Source: Cymodocea nodosa (Eukaryota; Streptophyta; Magnoliopsida; Alismatales; Cymodoceaceae). From it: DNA of 64,000 nt. Position 1 is the stretch's first letter. Each line of letters opens with the position of its first letter. Position numbers and translations under genes: made by a program. The notes below the pieces were generated by a model. The model was not told the origin of the DNA. It made no database searches and was given only the letters and a program-made list of their open reading frames with translations. The stretch covers positions 1,508,001-1,572,000 of the forward strand of contig CM072335.1 of NCBI GenBank assembly GCA_036874045.1, in the 5' to 3' direction. Positions 1 through 11,762 of this stretch are shown here, in pieces.

Positions 1-1614
1 TAGCTAAAGTATCCTTAGAGTTAACACACAAGCGCAAAGATAGAGATATGTTACGCGATCCGACGTTATTTCCTTGTACAAAACTCGTTACTTATTTATT
101 ATCAGACCTGAGCAATTTATACGAAATGGGATTGGAGAGATTGTTTCGAAACGCCATTTTCATCTGAGAATGTCTTGCATGCAGGAGGCGTTAGAGCTTA
201 GGGTTTGTGTTTTGAACTTTTAATTTTTAATAATTTACTTAGAGATAGTTTTTAAAAATTTATTTAAAATTTACATCAGGTGAACAAACAATTTAATTGA
301 ACGGGGTTTTTTGTGATACAAAGCAGTCCAAACAAAATTACATTTTTAGCATAAAAAATCTGAACGATTTTTAAACTTTATGTCAATAGGAAAGGTATAA
401 TATGTATAAGCTATGGAGTTTGTAAAAAAGACATCCAAACTACTTCGAGCTCTTATATATAAGAGCAACTTTTTTAACATCATACAAATTCATAATTTTC
501 ATTAGTATCTAAAATATAAAGTCAGAAGGACAAGAATATAACCATTCGAAACCATACGGTACCTTTTCAAATACATCGATTTACGCACGTTTTTATCGTT
601 CAAGAATTTGACAGTACGAAAAAAATGATTCTTTTTATGCTCTTAAACATGTAAACGACGCACACAGAATTATTACCTGCATGAAATAAATTCTTCAAGG
701 TTAATGAAATGACAACATGAATACTGAATTCGATTACCCACACCCCATGACAACGGATGTAACAATGAACCGTCTGGAAACAAAGTACGACAGTTACATT
801 CTGCATTTGATAAAGAAGAAGTAGAAGACGTTCAAATAAACAATCTTTTATAGGAAATGGGCTGGTGTAGAGACCATCCGAGCAAAAATCATTCTAAAAA
901 GTAGCGCTTTACGAAGTTGCTCAACCTCTGACCGGTGAAATCGAACAAATTTAGGAGGGCTTTTCTAAATTGAAAAGAGAACCGTAATCTCTGCCGATTA
1001 TTGTGGTTGTAACCAGTTGCATTGAGCATGTCCTGCACTCTTATAGGAATAAAACAATGCTCATCATTTGAGATTCGGATGCTACAAATGTTGATTTTGT
1101 ACTGAGTTTCATTTGTTATCTGAGGAACCTGCCAAAGAGTTAGCAGACCAACTCCGCACTTTACACCCTCTTTTTAAGAAGGCTACCTCATTTATGTTAT
1201 GCCTGATTTAGTCAAAATGCACAAAGAAATATGTAATTTAAAAGTGTATTTCATTAATGACCTGAAAGTACAAAACTTGGTGTACAATTCATGTAAGAAT
1301 AAATTGAGACAAAAAATATACAAAATCTATCTAAGCTCTCAGTCACGATTTGTAAGATAGCTTCGCCAATGTCTAAGCAATTGTCAAATAGTTTAAGCTC
1401 ATATCTAAGAGCGTTCGTAGGTTCTAACTTTGAGCTTAAATGATTATATTTTATGTCTAAGCTATGAGGCTTGTTTAATTTGAAACTTAGATATTTACAT
1501 TTTCTTTAGTATCAAAGTTATAGGGTCAACTTAATTTTAAACTTAGATATTTGATTTTTTATCCAAGTTGGGATTTGATTTGATTGTTTAACTTAGATAT
1601 TTTCCTATTGTATA
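1..1614. repeat. Unclassified dispersed AT-rich repeat, copy A (left part)
   Basis: This stretch holds no supportable gene. Positions 1-840 match 30,640-31,420 closely and in the same order. Positions about 841-1,260 match both 31,420-31,560 and 7,100-7,500, and 1,240-1,612 match 7,500-8,170. So it is one copy of a dispersed repeat about 2.4 kb long. The part from about 1,430 on is rich in the motif CTTAGATAT and its complement. No reverse transcriptase or transposase reading frame is visible, so the class is unknown. An LTR-like insertion interrupts it at 1,615, and it resumes at 5,027. Confidence 0.7.
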
Positions 1615-4600
1615 TGTAGACACCCAAATCTCGACCTCCTTTTAAGAACTACCTTTTTCACCATTGCAAACCCTTGAGTTGTACACTATCATTATACTTA
1701 TGCAACTATGCATCTCTGTCATCTAGAGTAACGTTAAATGGTCTTAGCCTTTGTCTAGGTATATGACCACTATCAGTCCCTTGGTGGAGTTTCCTCCATA
1801 TAACCTTATGGTCAGGGCCTCCCTATCCTTGATTGACTGATCATTTGGTTGGATCGTCAATTAAAACTTTTGATTGTCTGAATTAGCCTTGGACAATCTA
1901 GGTTGTCCATTTGACCTATATCTTGATCGACACATCTTGAGTTGTTGAATTGATCGTTTGATCACATATTCATGATCAGAGCACCTTGGATCATATAAAT
2001 ATACTATTTGATCGACGTTGATGCATGTCGATCGCTCGATTTTGCCTTGGACGATCGTGGCTATCCATACAAAGTGTTTTAACTTTGAATCCATCTCGTC
2101 TACCATTGGGTACTTCTGATCATTTAGATATGATCAGTGCACCTTGGATTGACCAATCCTTCAATTGGATCGTCGATCACACCCTTGATCATCCTAGATT
2201 AACTCTAGGGAATCTTGACTCTCCATTTGGGTGAGGAATAAGCATCTCACTCATCCAACTAACGATCAAGAAATCTAACCATAGATGGGGCTCATCTCCT
2301 CCTTAATTGACCAACCCTTCAATCAGACTATCGATCGGGTCTCTAGATTATCTGAAATTAGCTTAGACAATCTAGGTTGTCTATTTGAAGATTCGACTTC
2401 TCGAGGCCATTTCAGGATCCTACAAGTCGAATTTGCCAAAACAAAGGCCAGATTCGAACTTAGCATGCTCGAATTACATAGGGAGGACCCTTACCCAAAT
2501 TTGGCCACGTGGCACAACTTCCACGTGTTGCCCTTTTGCATTGCCATGTGGTAGTTGAAATCTAACCGACTCGTTGGTGCCAAATCCACCTAAATCCAAA
2601 TCTAGATTTCCTCCCTTTAAACCTCTTAGGGTTCGTGCAAAACTAGAAATCTGCTTTTTCTCGTTGTAAAATCGCATCGTTAGTTGTTACACATCGCCAT
2701 CCCATCGTCACGATAGCTGCTCGTCTCCGACCATCCTGCGATTGTTCCTCTACATGTGGGTACCCACCTAGATGACTAGTTATGCATTTATGAAGTTCCC
2801 ACTTGCATTTTCTAGTATTTTCTTCTAAATGCATGTTTTTTGTGGTTGATGGCAAAACTTGTCATCGACCCTATTTTTCTGTGGGGTTTTACAAATTTTC
2901 TACCTTGGTTTGACCTCCTTCGATCGAGATTGAGGTGCTTTTAAGCTCAAGAGGTCACACCTTGACAGTTACAACCTTTAGCCAAGGCACCCGAGCTAGA
3001 TTTTACTTTTCCCCAACTCACCGAAAAAGATAGTCATTGTTGGAGACGACAGATGCCTCAGCTACAGGACTTGTCAGGTTCCGACGAGCATTAGGGTTCT
3101 TCTGGACCATTCAATCTCACAATGGCAAGATCCAGTCCATCCGATTGCGCTAATTAAGTCCTAATCGTTTGATCATTTCTTTTGATCATGTGAGATCCGA
3201 CCATCAGATATCATCGTGATGCATCCACACCGTTCGATCAAATTTAAGATCTGATTGATCTCAACCGTTTGCTCGAGATCAAGATGTTTGATCTCAATCG
3301 CTAGATCAATTTGATGAGGACTGTCAGATCTCGATCTAAGGGTTCCTTAAGTCGTCCCCACTACTTTGCTACCTTTGTCGCTCGTTGCTCTGTTGCCTCC
3401 ATCGCAAGCCTCTCATCACTTTGCTACAAACGACATAAGCTTCCCACTATTCCGTTTGCTAGCTCGCGTGCTTTTCGGGCGCAACGTTGCATCATCGTTT
3501 TGGCACGACACCGCACGTTTGCAGCTGTAGTCTTGCCCGATGTCTCCATCATAGTTCATCGCCAAGCCTTCATCAACGCTCCGCACATGTCGACACTGGT
3601 GGTTGGGGGTGAGAGGACTGCACATTTGAGGATTGAGTTTCACAGGTTGTTGGATTCTGATGACATTGTCGGAGAAAACTCTATCGTCACCCCTTCGATG
3701 GTCCCCTTGGTCGTTCGATCTTCGACGACCAAGAATATCTTAACCATACGTGTGTCCCCAAGGGGGTGCGGATTCAGGTAAACTTAAAAGTTTACCCAAA
3801 TCCAAGTTGGGTACCTAGATCCGATTATAGCGGATTTGGGGTCAGTGGATTAAACCTGGGTTACCGATTAGACCGGTTAACCTAGGATTAATTCGAGCCT
3901 TCGCCCTAGATTAACCAATTATAGTTGGTTAATCCAAGTTAGGTGACCAACTAGGTCGATTAATGTTCTGGTTTGGAGGCTGATGTCATGTTGACGTCAC
4001 ACCCATCTGCTGACATCACTATGCCATTTGCTGACGCCACTATGCCATTTGTTGACGTCAGCATTCCATATGTTGACGTTAACATTACTTGAATTCGTTC
4101 AATTCATGTAGACCCTCTAAGGGGGCCTTATCACCTTTCCATGTGATACCTCAAAGGGGGAATATTACCTATTTGGGTGTATTCTGGGCTATTTTTACCT
4201 CAAGAGAGGTCTCCTTTGTACATTTTATATAAAGCCCCCGAGGACAATTTTACCTTGGACCTTTTTACTCCTTAAGGTGGCTCGACCACAATATTGACTT
4301 GTGGTACCTCAAGGGGGAATGTCAAGTCTATGACTTTGATATCTAAGGCTCGTCATGCATATTTTTTACATGACCTTTATACCCCTGGTTGACTTTTTAT
4401 AAAAACCAACCCCAAAGGCTTTTGCCTTTACTTGGGTCTTTTGGGCCTAAGGTTTCTAGCCTTCCTAGACCTGTGTTTAGGTAGATCTTTTGAGTGACCC
4501 CACACATAGGTTACCCCCTAGTGAACTTGGTTAACTAAGTTGACCTTGGTCAAAGTCAACTATATGGTTTTGACTGATTAAAGTTAAAGTCAACTAGTTG

Positions 4601-5026
4601 ACTTTGACTTTGGCTTCCCCTAACTTTGACTAAAGACCTATAGTCTTTACATAGGCTTTATGGGCCTATGGTTTAAATTAAATTAATTTTAGGAGAATCC
4701 TTTCTATTATCCTGTAATCACTTGTTTTGCACTTTAGAGCCTAGTAGGGCATTTGCACAACCCTTTAGAGAGGCCAACTTAAACCGGGCGGGTAGGGTGC
4801 CTTACACCTTCCCTACTCGTACTTGAGAGATTTGCTTAGAGTTTTAGGGGCTTTTCTTATCAGTCCCTTAACACACGACAAATCGATAGTGCAAGTTTTC
4901 CTAGTCTCCCTTTAATAGACTAGGTGGCGACTCCTTTACCAATGTGGGCCCCTTTTAGGTTCGCGATGGTGGGGTGTTGGTGCCATTCGTGGGCATTCAA
5001 GTCATCCCCGATTTTTTGGATGTTCA
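1615..5026 (+). mobile_element. Probable long solo or truncated LTR of a Ty3/gypsy (Tat-like) retrotransposon
   Basis: The block begins TGTAGACACCC and ends TGTTCA, giving TG...CA ends. It sits inside a repeat whose uninterrupted equivalent is seen near 8,166-8,176. It contains a TATATAAAG box near 4,229, a GTGGCGACTCC motif near 4,923 and a TTCGCGATGGTGGGG stretch near 4,960. Motifs of this kind are common near the ends of plant Tat-type LTRs. No gag-pol frame is present. Three diverged copies of a roughly 90-bp unit occur near 1,830-1,920, 2,140-2,240 and 2,295-2,400. The flanking 5-bp duplication is not exact. The insertion boundaries are fairly clear; the family name is inference. Confidence 0.5.
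1830..2400. repeat. Three diverged ~90-bp subrepeats inside the LTR-like block
   Basis: Segments near 1,830, 2,140 and 2,295 each run in the same order: a TTGAC(T/C)(G/A)A start, a GGATCGTC or equivalent centre, then AATCTAGGTTGTC or a close relative, then CATTTG. They are not identical, which indicates an old internal duplication. They produce several short open frames that are not genes. Confidence 0.45.
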
Positions 5027-5880
5027 TAGTATCTAAAAGTTACCATTTGATTTAATTTCTTTTTTAACTCATATATATATATACATATTTTATATTTATA
5101 TCTAAGTTATAGTTTGATTTAACTTAGATATATATATATATATTTAGGATGTTTGATTTTGTTTTAGATACTTTTATTTAGTATTAAGAATAATTTTTTT
5201 TTTTAACTCTTAGATATTTTTGTATCCTCATATCTAAGATATTTGATTTTATTTTAGATACTTTTTATTTTGTATCTAAAATTAATTTAATTTTTTCAAT
5301 ACTTAGATATATATATATGTATTTAGGATGTTTGATTTTGTTTTAGATACTTTTATTAAGTATCTAGAACAATTTTTTTTTTTTTAACTCTCAGATATTT
5401 TTGTATCCTCATATTTAAGATATTTGATTTTATTTTAGATACTTTTTATTTTGTATCTAAAATTAATTTAATTTTTTCAATACTTAGATATATATATATG
5501 TATTTAGGATGTTTGATTTTGTTTTAGATACTTTTATTAAGTATCTAGAACAATTTTTTTTTTTAACTCTTAGATATTTTTGTCATATCTAAGATATTTG
5601 ATTTTATTTTAGATACTTTTTATTTTGTATCTAAAATTAATTTGATTTTTCCATTACTTAGATATATATATATATATATATTTAAGATATTCATTTTCAT
5701 TTTAGATACCTCCTTTTTTTAATTTTTGTATTTAAAACATTTTGATTTTTTAAACACTTAGATATTTTTACATCTTTAAATCTAAGATATTTGATTTTGT
5801 TTTAGCTATTTTTATTTTAGTTCTAGCTGATTTGGTTTATAGTTGTTTATTGCATTCTTCTTTCATTTATTTATTTACTT
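5027..5880. repeat. Copy A of the AT-rich repeat (right part) with a ~180-bp tandem array
   Basis: The repeat interrupted at 1,615 continues here. It carries a direct tandem array: units starting TTTAGGATGTTTGATTTT lie at about 5,143, 5,322 and 5,503, a period of 179-181 bp. The equivalent place in copy B (about 8,275) has a single unit. The sequence is very AT-rich with long T runs, and no gene is visible. Confidence 0.75.
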
Positions 5881-5884
5881 TGTT

Positions 5885-7100
5885 TGTTATAAAGATCGAA
5901 TATATAAATGAATTTGACCTTTGATAGAAGAAAGTATTGAAGATAATAGCACAAAAAGTATAAAGAACATTTGGAGTAGAAGACATTCAAATAAACGCTC
6001 TTTTATAGGAAATGGGCTAGTATTTTGTTTCTGTTCCCTTAGATTAGTGAACGGTGAAAGGTAAAATTCTCTATTGACAATAAGAAAAACTTTCATCACT
6101 GTATGCAATGCGATTACACCATTGAAAATTTAATCACTTATTGTCAAGCGTTCCTCTCCCTATTGGATTGCGAACCTAGACTTTTGTAAGTTGATCTCTT
6201 CTTCAGCATAGTAGCATCAACTCGAAACCAATGTTAGAAGCTTTACTATCTTTTGAGAAATGATTCAGTGCTTGGTGAAAATGTATTTCCTTCCTATGAC
6301 GCGATCACTCCTCACAATGGTTGTTTGTCATCGTGTTTGACTTAGAGTCGACCCGAAATCTGAAAAGTATCCTCACAGACCTTCAATGAATGGTGGATGG
6401 TGGTGTTATGGGAGCTTAAGGAACATTTGATGCTTTCTGTAGTTAGCACGATTCTCCCCCTCTCTCTTTGTTCTTTCTCTTTTCCTTTTATATGTCCTTC
6501 GGTATTAACTGCTTCCACCAAATTTCCTTTCTTTAAATCAATGATGGTGATTACTTCTTCATGCCATGATTTAGATCATGGTGTGATTTGTGCAATGTGG
6601 TTTCCTTTGAATTTATTGCAATTGCTCACAATCAAATATTAGAAAATAACTGGTTTGTAGAGTTAGTGTAACTCAACAGACTTAATTCGTTGACTTAACT
6701 CTTAACTCAATAGACTAACCTCGTTGAGTTCTGTAATTTAATAAAATAAATACATATTCATATAATATTTAACACTTGACATGTAAAAGAATTAATTTCT
6801 AATAATTCATAATTGGACATGTGAAATAATTCCTAACATTATGAGGTTATGTAAACTTACCTTAGTAGTATTATGGGGTTTCATATTTTATACTATAAAA
6901 TCATACGTAAATTAAGTTTTCAATCTTTCATAAATAATACTTAATTAATGTTTAATTCTTTAAAATTATGCATATTATGTAATTAAGGTCTGTAATTGTA
7001 TAATTGTAATATAATGACTTAATTCTCGTATGATAAGCTAAATACTATACAATTAATCATTCATTAACCACTAATATTATACACTTTTTCATTCTAAATA
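5885..7100. other. Junction of repeat copies A and B, then AT-rich sequence without a supportable gene
   Basis: Positions 5,890-6,030 resemble 30,438-30,520 joined to 31,390-31,430, so this is a shortened version of the left part of the same dispersed repeat. About 6,180-7,100 looks unique within the window and AT-rich. The short open frames there have no recognisable domain or splice structure. Confidence 0.5.
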
Positions 7101-8437
7101 GCTAGTTTAGAAATCATTCGAGCAAAAATCATTCTAGAAAGTAGTGCTTTACGAAGTTGTTCAACCTTTGACCGATGAAATCGAACAAATTTAGGAGGGC
7201 TTTTGTAAATTGAAAAAAGAATCGTAATCTCTACTAGATTAATGTGGTTGTAATCAGTTGCATCCTGTACTCTTGTAAGAATAAAACCATGCTGATCTTT
7301 TAAGGTTGGGTTGCTACCCTATTTTCATGGGATTTTTGCTTAAAGATGCAAATGTTGATTTTGTATTGAGTTTCATTTGTTATTTGAGGGACCTGTCAAG
7401 AGTTGATGACCAACTTCACACTTTACACCTTCTTTTTGAGAAGGCTACCTCATTTATGTTATACCCAATTTGGTCAAATGCATAAAAAAATATGTAATTT
7501 AAAAGTGTATTTTGTTAATGACTATGAAAGTACAAAACTTGGTGTATAATTCATGTAAGAACAAATTGAGACAAAAAATATACAAAATTTGTTTAAGCTC
7601 TTAGTCATGGTTTATAAGACAACTTCACTAATGGCAAAGCAATTGTCAAATAATTTAGGCTCATATCTAGAACCATTTGTAGGTTCAATTCATTTCAACG
7701 ATTATTTCCTATGCTTTAAACGAAGAACCAAATAGTTTAGGTTTACTTCAGTGACTATTTCCTATGCTTAAATTAAGAGCTAGATAATTTAGGCTCGTAT
7801 CCAAGAGCATTGCTTTGATTCCCTCCCAGGACCACTTCTTGCAATTAAATGGAAAACTAGAGAGTTTAGGCTTATATCTAGGAGCCTATGATTTCATTTT
7901 TTAATTGATATATTTATTTGATATGTTTGTATTTTATATTTTAAGATTTAGAGTTGTTTAATTTCAAAATTAGAAACTTGTCTTTTCTTTAAGTTCTAAG
8001 TTTTAATTAACTTTAAGCTTAAATGATTGACTTTATGTCTAAGCCATGGGGTTTGCTCAATTTGAAACTTAGATATTTGAATTTTCTTTAGTATTTAGTC
8101 AACTTAATTTTAAACTTAAATATTTATTTATTTATCTTGATTTGATTATTTAATTTAGATATATTCCTACTATATCTAAGTTATGATTTGATTTAATTTT
8201 TTTTAACTCGTTTATATATATTTATATTTAAGTCATAGTTTGATTTAACTTAGATATATAAATATATATATATATAGGATGTTTGATTTTGGTTTAGATA
8301 CTTTTATTGAGTATCTAGAACAATTTGTTTTTTTTTTAACTCTTAGATATTTTTGTATCTTCATATCTAAGATATTTGATTTTATTTTAGATACTTTTTA
8401 TTTTGTATCTAAAATTAATTTGATTTTTCCATTACTT

Positions 8438-8472
<35 letters not shown>

Positions 8473-9415
8473 GATATTCATTTTCATTTTAAATACCTTT
8501 TTTTATTAAAATTTTGTATCCAAAACATTTTGATTTTTTAAACACTTAGATATTTTTACATCTTTATATTTAAGATATTTGATTTTATTTTAGCTATTTT
8601 TATTTTAGTTCTAGCTGATTTGGTTTATATTTGTTTATTACATTTTTCTTTTGTTTATTTATTTACTTTGGTTTCGCTTTGACCAAAACTCTGTTTGTTT
8701 TTATTTTATTTTATTCTTCGTTTTCGGTCGAGCCAAGGGTAATATTTTAATTCTTTTTTTCTTTTTAGCTTCGTTTGTAAGTTTTAGCTAATTTTAAACT
8801 TTGATATTCAGGTCTTACACCTAAGTTATGGTTTGTTAAATGTGAAACATAGATTTTTGTTTCTTATATCTAAGTTTTAAGCTTAAATATTTTTAAACTT
8901 AGATATACATATTTTCTTTAAGTAATCATTTAATTGAGATGTATTTCAACTTAGATATTCTTATATTTTTTATCTAAGTTGTAACTTCATTCAAAAACCT
9001 TTCTTTTAACTTTGATATTCCTATACATAAGTTACAATTTGATTCAATTTTTTCTTTTAACTTAGATATTTTTATGTTTTATCTAAGTTATAATTTCATT
9101 TAATAACATTTTTCTTTTAACTTAGATATTTTTATATTTTATCTAAGTTATAAATTCAAATAATTAATTTAATATTTTTCTTTTAACTTAGATATTTTTA
9201 TGTTTTATCTACGTTATAATTTCTTTTAATAAAAGTTTTCTTTTAACTTAGATGTTTTATTATATTTTATCTAAGTTATAATTTCATTTAATTAACTTAC
9301 TATTTTCCTTTTAACTTAGATATTTTTATATTTTATCTAAGTTATAATTTCATTTAATTAATTTAGTTTTTTTCTTTTAATTTAGATATTATTATATTTT
9401 ATCCAAGCACCAACA
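7100..9415. repeat. Copy B of the AT-rich repeat, ending in a hairpin-unit array
   Basis: Positions 7,100-8,680 follow copy A in order and orientation but lack the LTR-like insertion and carry one rather than three ~180-bp units. From about 8,800 on, the motif AACTTAGATATT...ATCTAAGTT recurs. From 9,050 to 9,410 it forms about six tandem units of 60-70 bp. No protein-coding gene is visible. Confidence 0.7.
9050..9410. repeat. Tandem array of ~60-70-bp units, each with a 10-bp inverted repeat
   Basis: Units starting CTTTTAACTTAGATAT occur near 9,052, 9,112, 9,178, 9,239, 9,308 and 9,376. Most contain TAACTTAGAT followed about 12 bp later by its exact reverse complement ATCTAAGTTA, so single strands could fold into short hairpins. 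Confidence 0.75.
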
Positions 9416-9422
9416 CCATCAG

Positions 9423-9545
9423 CTTACACCAATATTAATTTATAAACTTTCAAGTCTTTAAGTCAAGTGAAATTATTTTTCTCGTGTATTTTTTAGTTTG
9501 ACGTAAAAGAGAGATTTGTGCCATTTGTTTGTGATGTTTCAAAAA
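9423..9545. repeat. ~120-bp repeat shared with the 5' flank of the receptor-like pseudogene
   Basis: This stretch is nearly identical to 25,802-25,925, in the same orientation on the + strand. The other copy lies about 40 bp upstream of the start codon of the receptor-like pseudogene, which is on the - strand. Here no receptor coding sequence is attached. Confidence 0.75.
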
Positions 9546-9767
9546 TTATGTAAGGTGAGCAACCATTTAAACCATTATAATATAGTGCATTTGTATGTTG
9601 TGTTCATGCAGCGTGACGTAAAGTACTTTCAGATGGTTGGCATTGGAAACACGACATCGTAAAGAATTAATGGTCCTCGGAAAGGGTATCTTGGAAATCC
9701 AGTCGAGAAAGAGATAATCTGATAACTACAAGGTCGATCCTGATATTTTCCTACCGTGAAGTGATAA

Positions 9768-10076
9768 AAACCCTTGCTTGGCATCGATACGACTCTCAAC
9801 CCTTGCGTTTCCGCCGCCGTCGTGTAACATCCCATCCACAGGAAAGACGGTGCCTCTGGGGTGTGCGTGATTCAAGCGAATGCATGCCATGCCAGTTTCA
9901 CCATGATTAGTTGCAACTGAAGGCAACCGAAGGATCGTCGACGTCGAATCCCTCCTCCACGATTGCCTTCCTCCTCCTCCAGCGTCGAAACCCTCGACGG
10001 TCGACGCTCCGCCAACGTTGTCCCAACTTAAAGCCTCGCGTCGACGCCTTGCCAACATTGTCCCCGCCGAAACCCT
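9768..10076. promoter_or_regulatory. Telo-box (AAACCCT) cluster upstream of the L7 gene
   Basis: The heptamer AAACCCT occurs at 9,768-9,774, 9,988-9,994 and 10,070-10,076. In plants this telo-box is typical of ribosomal protein gene promoters and leaders. Its position ahead of an L7 gene supports this region as promoter or first leader exon, but I see no clear TATA box and no transcript start is proven. Confidence 0.45.
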
Positions 10077-10100
10077 TCTTCCGTCGACACTGTCCTTCAG

Positions 10101-10925
10101 GTAAGCTCTCCCCAACGCTTTCGTTGGGTTTCCTCGCCGGTTTTCATTCGGTTCTTGATTTAGGGTGAAATAAGTCCAACAATCAAAGCTTAACTGAAAC
10201 CGTAATTTTCCCTGTCCTGTTACAATTAACTTTAAAAATCTTCTTAGTAAATGATATTTTGAAAATTTGTACTTTGTTGTCATGTTTAATTCTCTTTTCA
10301 AGTATTTTGACTCTCAGTTAATATTTACACTTGCATTAATTCACTCTATGTTTACAATATATATAGACTACATATGGAAGTTAGTTTCTGTTTTGTTTTA
10401 TAAATATCTGAATATCATTTTAAAAATCTAATTTGGTCATATTGATGAAGTAATAGAACTCGTCTAGATTGCTACTTAAAGACTACAGTTTCTTGGGAAT
10501 CCTACACAATTGTGTCTAGCTTCGGACAGACACTAGCAAAATAAAGGGAAATAGGCTAGAAAGAGAAGAAACAACGAAAAGGAAGAATAGAATGGTATGC
10601 AGCAAAATTGAAGAGCATGATCATGTGGCATTATATCTACATCAGCACTGGTTCAATGCCATCTATGTAATTGTTATGGGTTATGTTTTACGAAAAATTG
10701 TGGTAAAGTAGATCCCAGGCCTCAACATTCACTCATATCTTAGTGTTGTGCATTGGTAGAAACCAAATCATCGAACAATATAATTAGGAGCACATAACCA
10801 GTCTTTTTATATGTTTCCTTCTCTGTTCATTTTTAATCTGAGTGTTTTGTGCTCTGTATGTTCATTTTGTTTTTTTTTCCTTTTCTCGTTGAAAGCCCGG
10901 AGTAGCTCCCGAGCTTCTTCATCAG
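10101..10925 (+). other. Possible 5'-UTR intron of the L7 gene
   Basis: A strong donor, TTCAG followed by GTAAGC, lies at 10,100/10,101 at the end of a CT-rich leader-like stretch. Several acceptors follow before the start codon, at 10,895, 10,905 and 10,925; the last has the best pyrimidine tract. The exact acceptor is uncertain and the intron is inferred from sequence only. Confidence 0.35.
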
Positions 10926-11015
10926 AATCCGCGACCTCCAAACCCGCCCGCAGACTTCTTTCTTCCTCTTGTTCTCCCCATCGCAATTGGAACCCTTGCT
11001 TTGACAGGCCTCACC

Positions 11016-11762
11016 ATGGAAGAGGGTATGGGGATTAATTCTCTTCCGCACGTTAAGGAAACTGTGCTGAAGAAGAGGAAGAACAACGAGGAGTGGGCCA
11101 TCAAGCGAAGGTCTCAGATAGAGTCCCGAAGGCAGAAGCGCAAAGATGATGCCAAGGGTAGGATAAAGACGCCCGAGGAGTTCATCAAGAAGTACCGTGA
11201 CAGGGAGCTGGATTTGATCCAAATGAAGACGAGATTGAAGGTGCGGAAAACACACGATGTGATTCCTGAATCACGACTGTTGTTTGCCGTTCGTCTTCAT
11301 AATCCAAGTAGTATGCATTCAATTACCAAGAAGCTTCTTACGCGCTTAAGACTGAATCGCGTATTCAGTGGAGTCTTTTTGAAGGTAAATGATACAACGA
11401 TGAACATGCTACTTAGGGTGGAACCCTACGTAACATATGGATATCCTAGTTTGAAAAGTGTAAGAGAACTTATCTTCAAGAAGGGATGTGGAAGAATCAA
11501 GAAGGATGAGACCCCTCTTACAGATAACCTTGTTGTTGAAAGGGCGCTTGGCAAGTATGGAGTAATTTGTATCGAGGATGTTGTACATGAGATTGCAATG
11601 GTTGGTCCACATTTTAATGAAGTCTCAAACTTCTTGATGCCATTCAAACTCAAGAGGCCAGCCGGGAGATTCTTGCAGAATACCAGACTTAATTTCAAGG
11701 ATGGAGGAGATGTTGGTAACCGTGAAGATCACATAAATGAATTAATTAGCAAGATGAACTAA
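11016..11762 (+). CDS. 60S ribosomal protein L7 (uL30 family), divergent L7-1-like form
   Basis: This frame codes for 248 residues in a single coding exon and is a component of the cytosolic large ribosomal subunit. The N-terminal basic region (about residues 10-85, with VLKKRKNNEEWAIKRR) fits the L30 N-terminal domain. The core with VEPYVTYGYPSLKSVRELIFKKG (about 125-150) and the end GGDVGNREDHINELISKMN are typical of eukaryotic L7. The N-terminal and C-terminal details resemble the less conserved plant L7-1 isoform more than the abundant L7-2/3/4 forms; that comparison is from memory. The ATG at 11,016 was chosen because it lies in a CACCATGG context; the open frame reaches slightly further upstream but without another ATG. 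Telo-boxes and a possible leader intron lie upstream. No lesion is visible, so it is probably functional. Confidence 0.93.
   Translation: MEEGMGINSLPHVKETVLKKRKNNEEWAIKRRSQIESRRQKRKDDAKGRIKTPEEFIKKYRDRELDLIQMKTRLKVRKTHDVIPESRLLFAVRLHNPSSMHSITKKLLTRLRLNRVFSGVFLKVNDTTMNMLLRVEPYVTYGYPSLKSVRELIFKKGCGRIKKDETPLTDNLVVERALGKYGVICIEDVVHEIAMVGPHFNEVSNFLMPFKLKRPAGRFLQNTRLNFKDGGDVGNREDHINELISKMN

Noticed and set aside
3311-3781. 156-codon open frame in the LTR-like block
   Set aside because: No known domain, low-complexity Arg/Ser/Val composition, and it lies inside a probable non-coding LTR.
5143-5690. CRISPR-like array
   Set aside because: The units are long direct tandem repeats without unique spacers, in a plant repeat.
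9726-10301. 191-codon minus-strand open frame opposite the L7 leader
   Set aside because: It overlaps the telo-box and leader region, shows no domain, and arises from GC-rich leader sequence.
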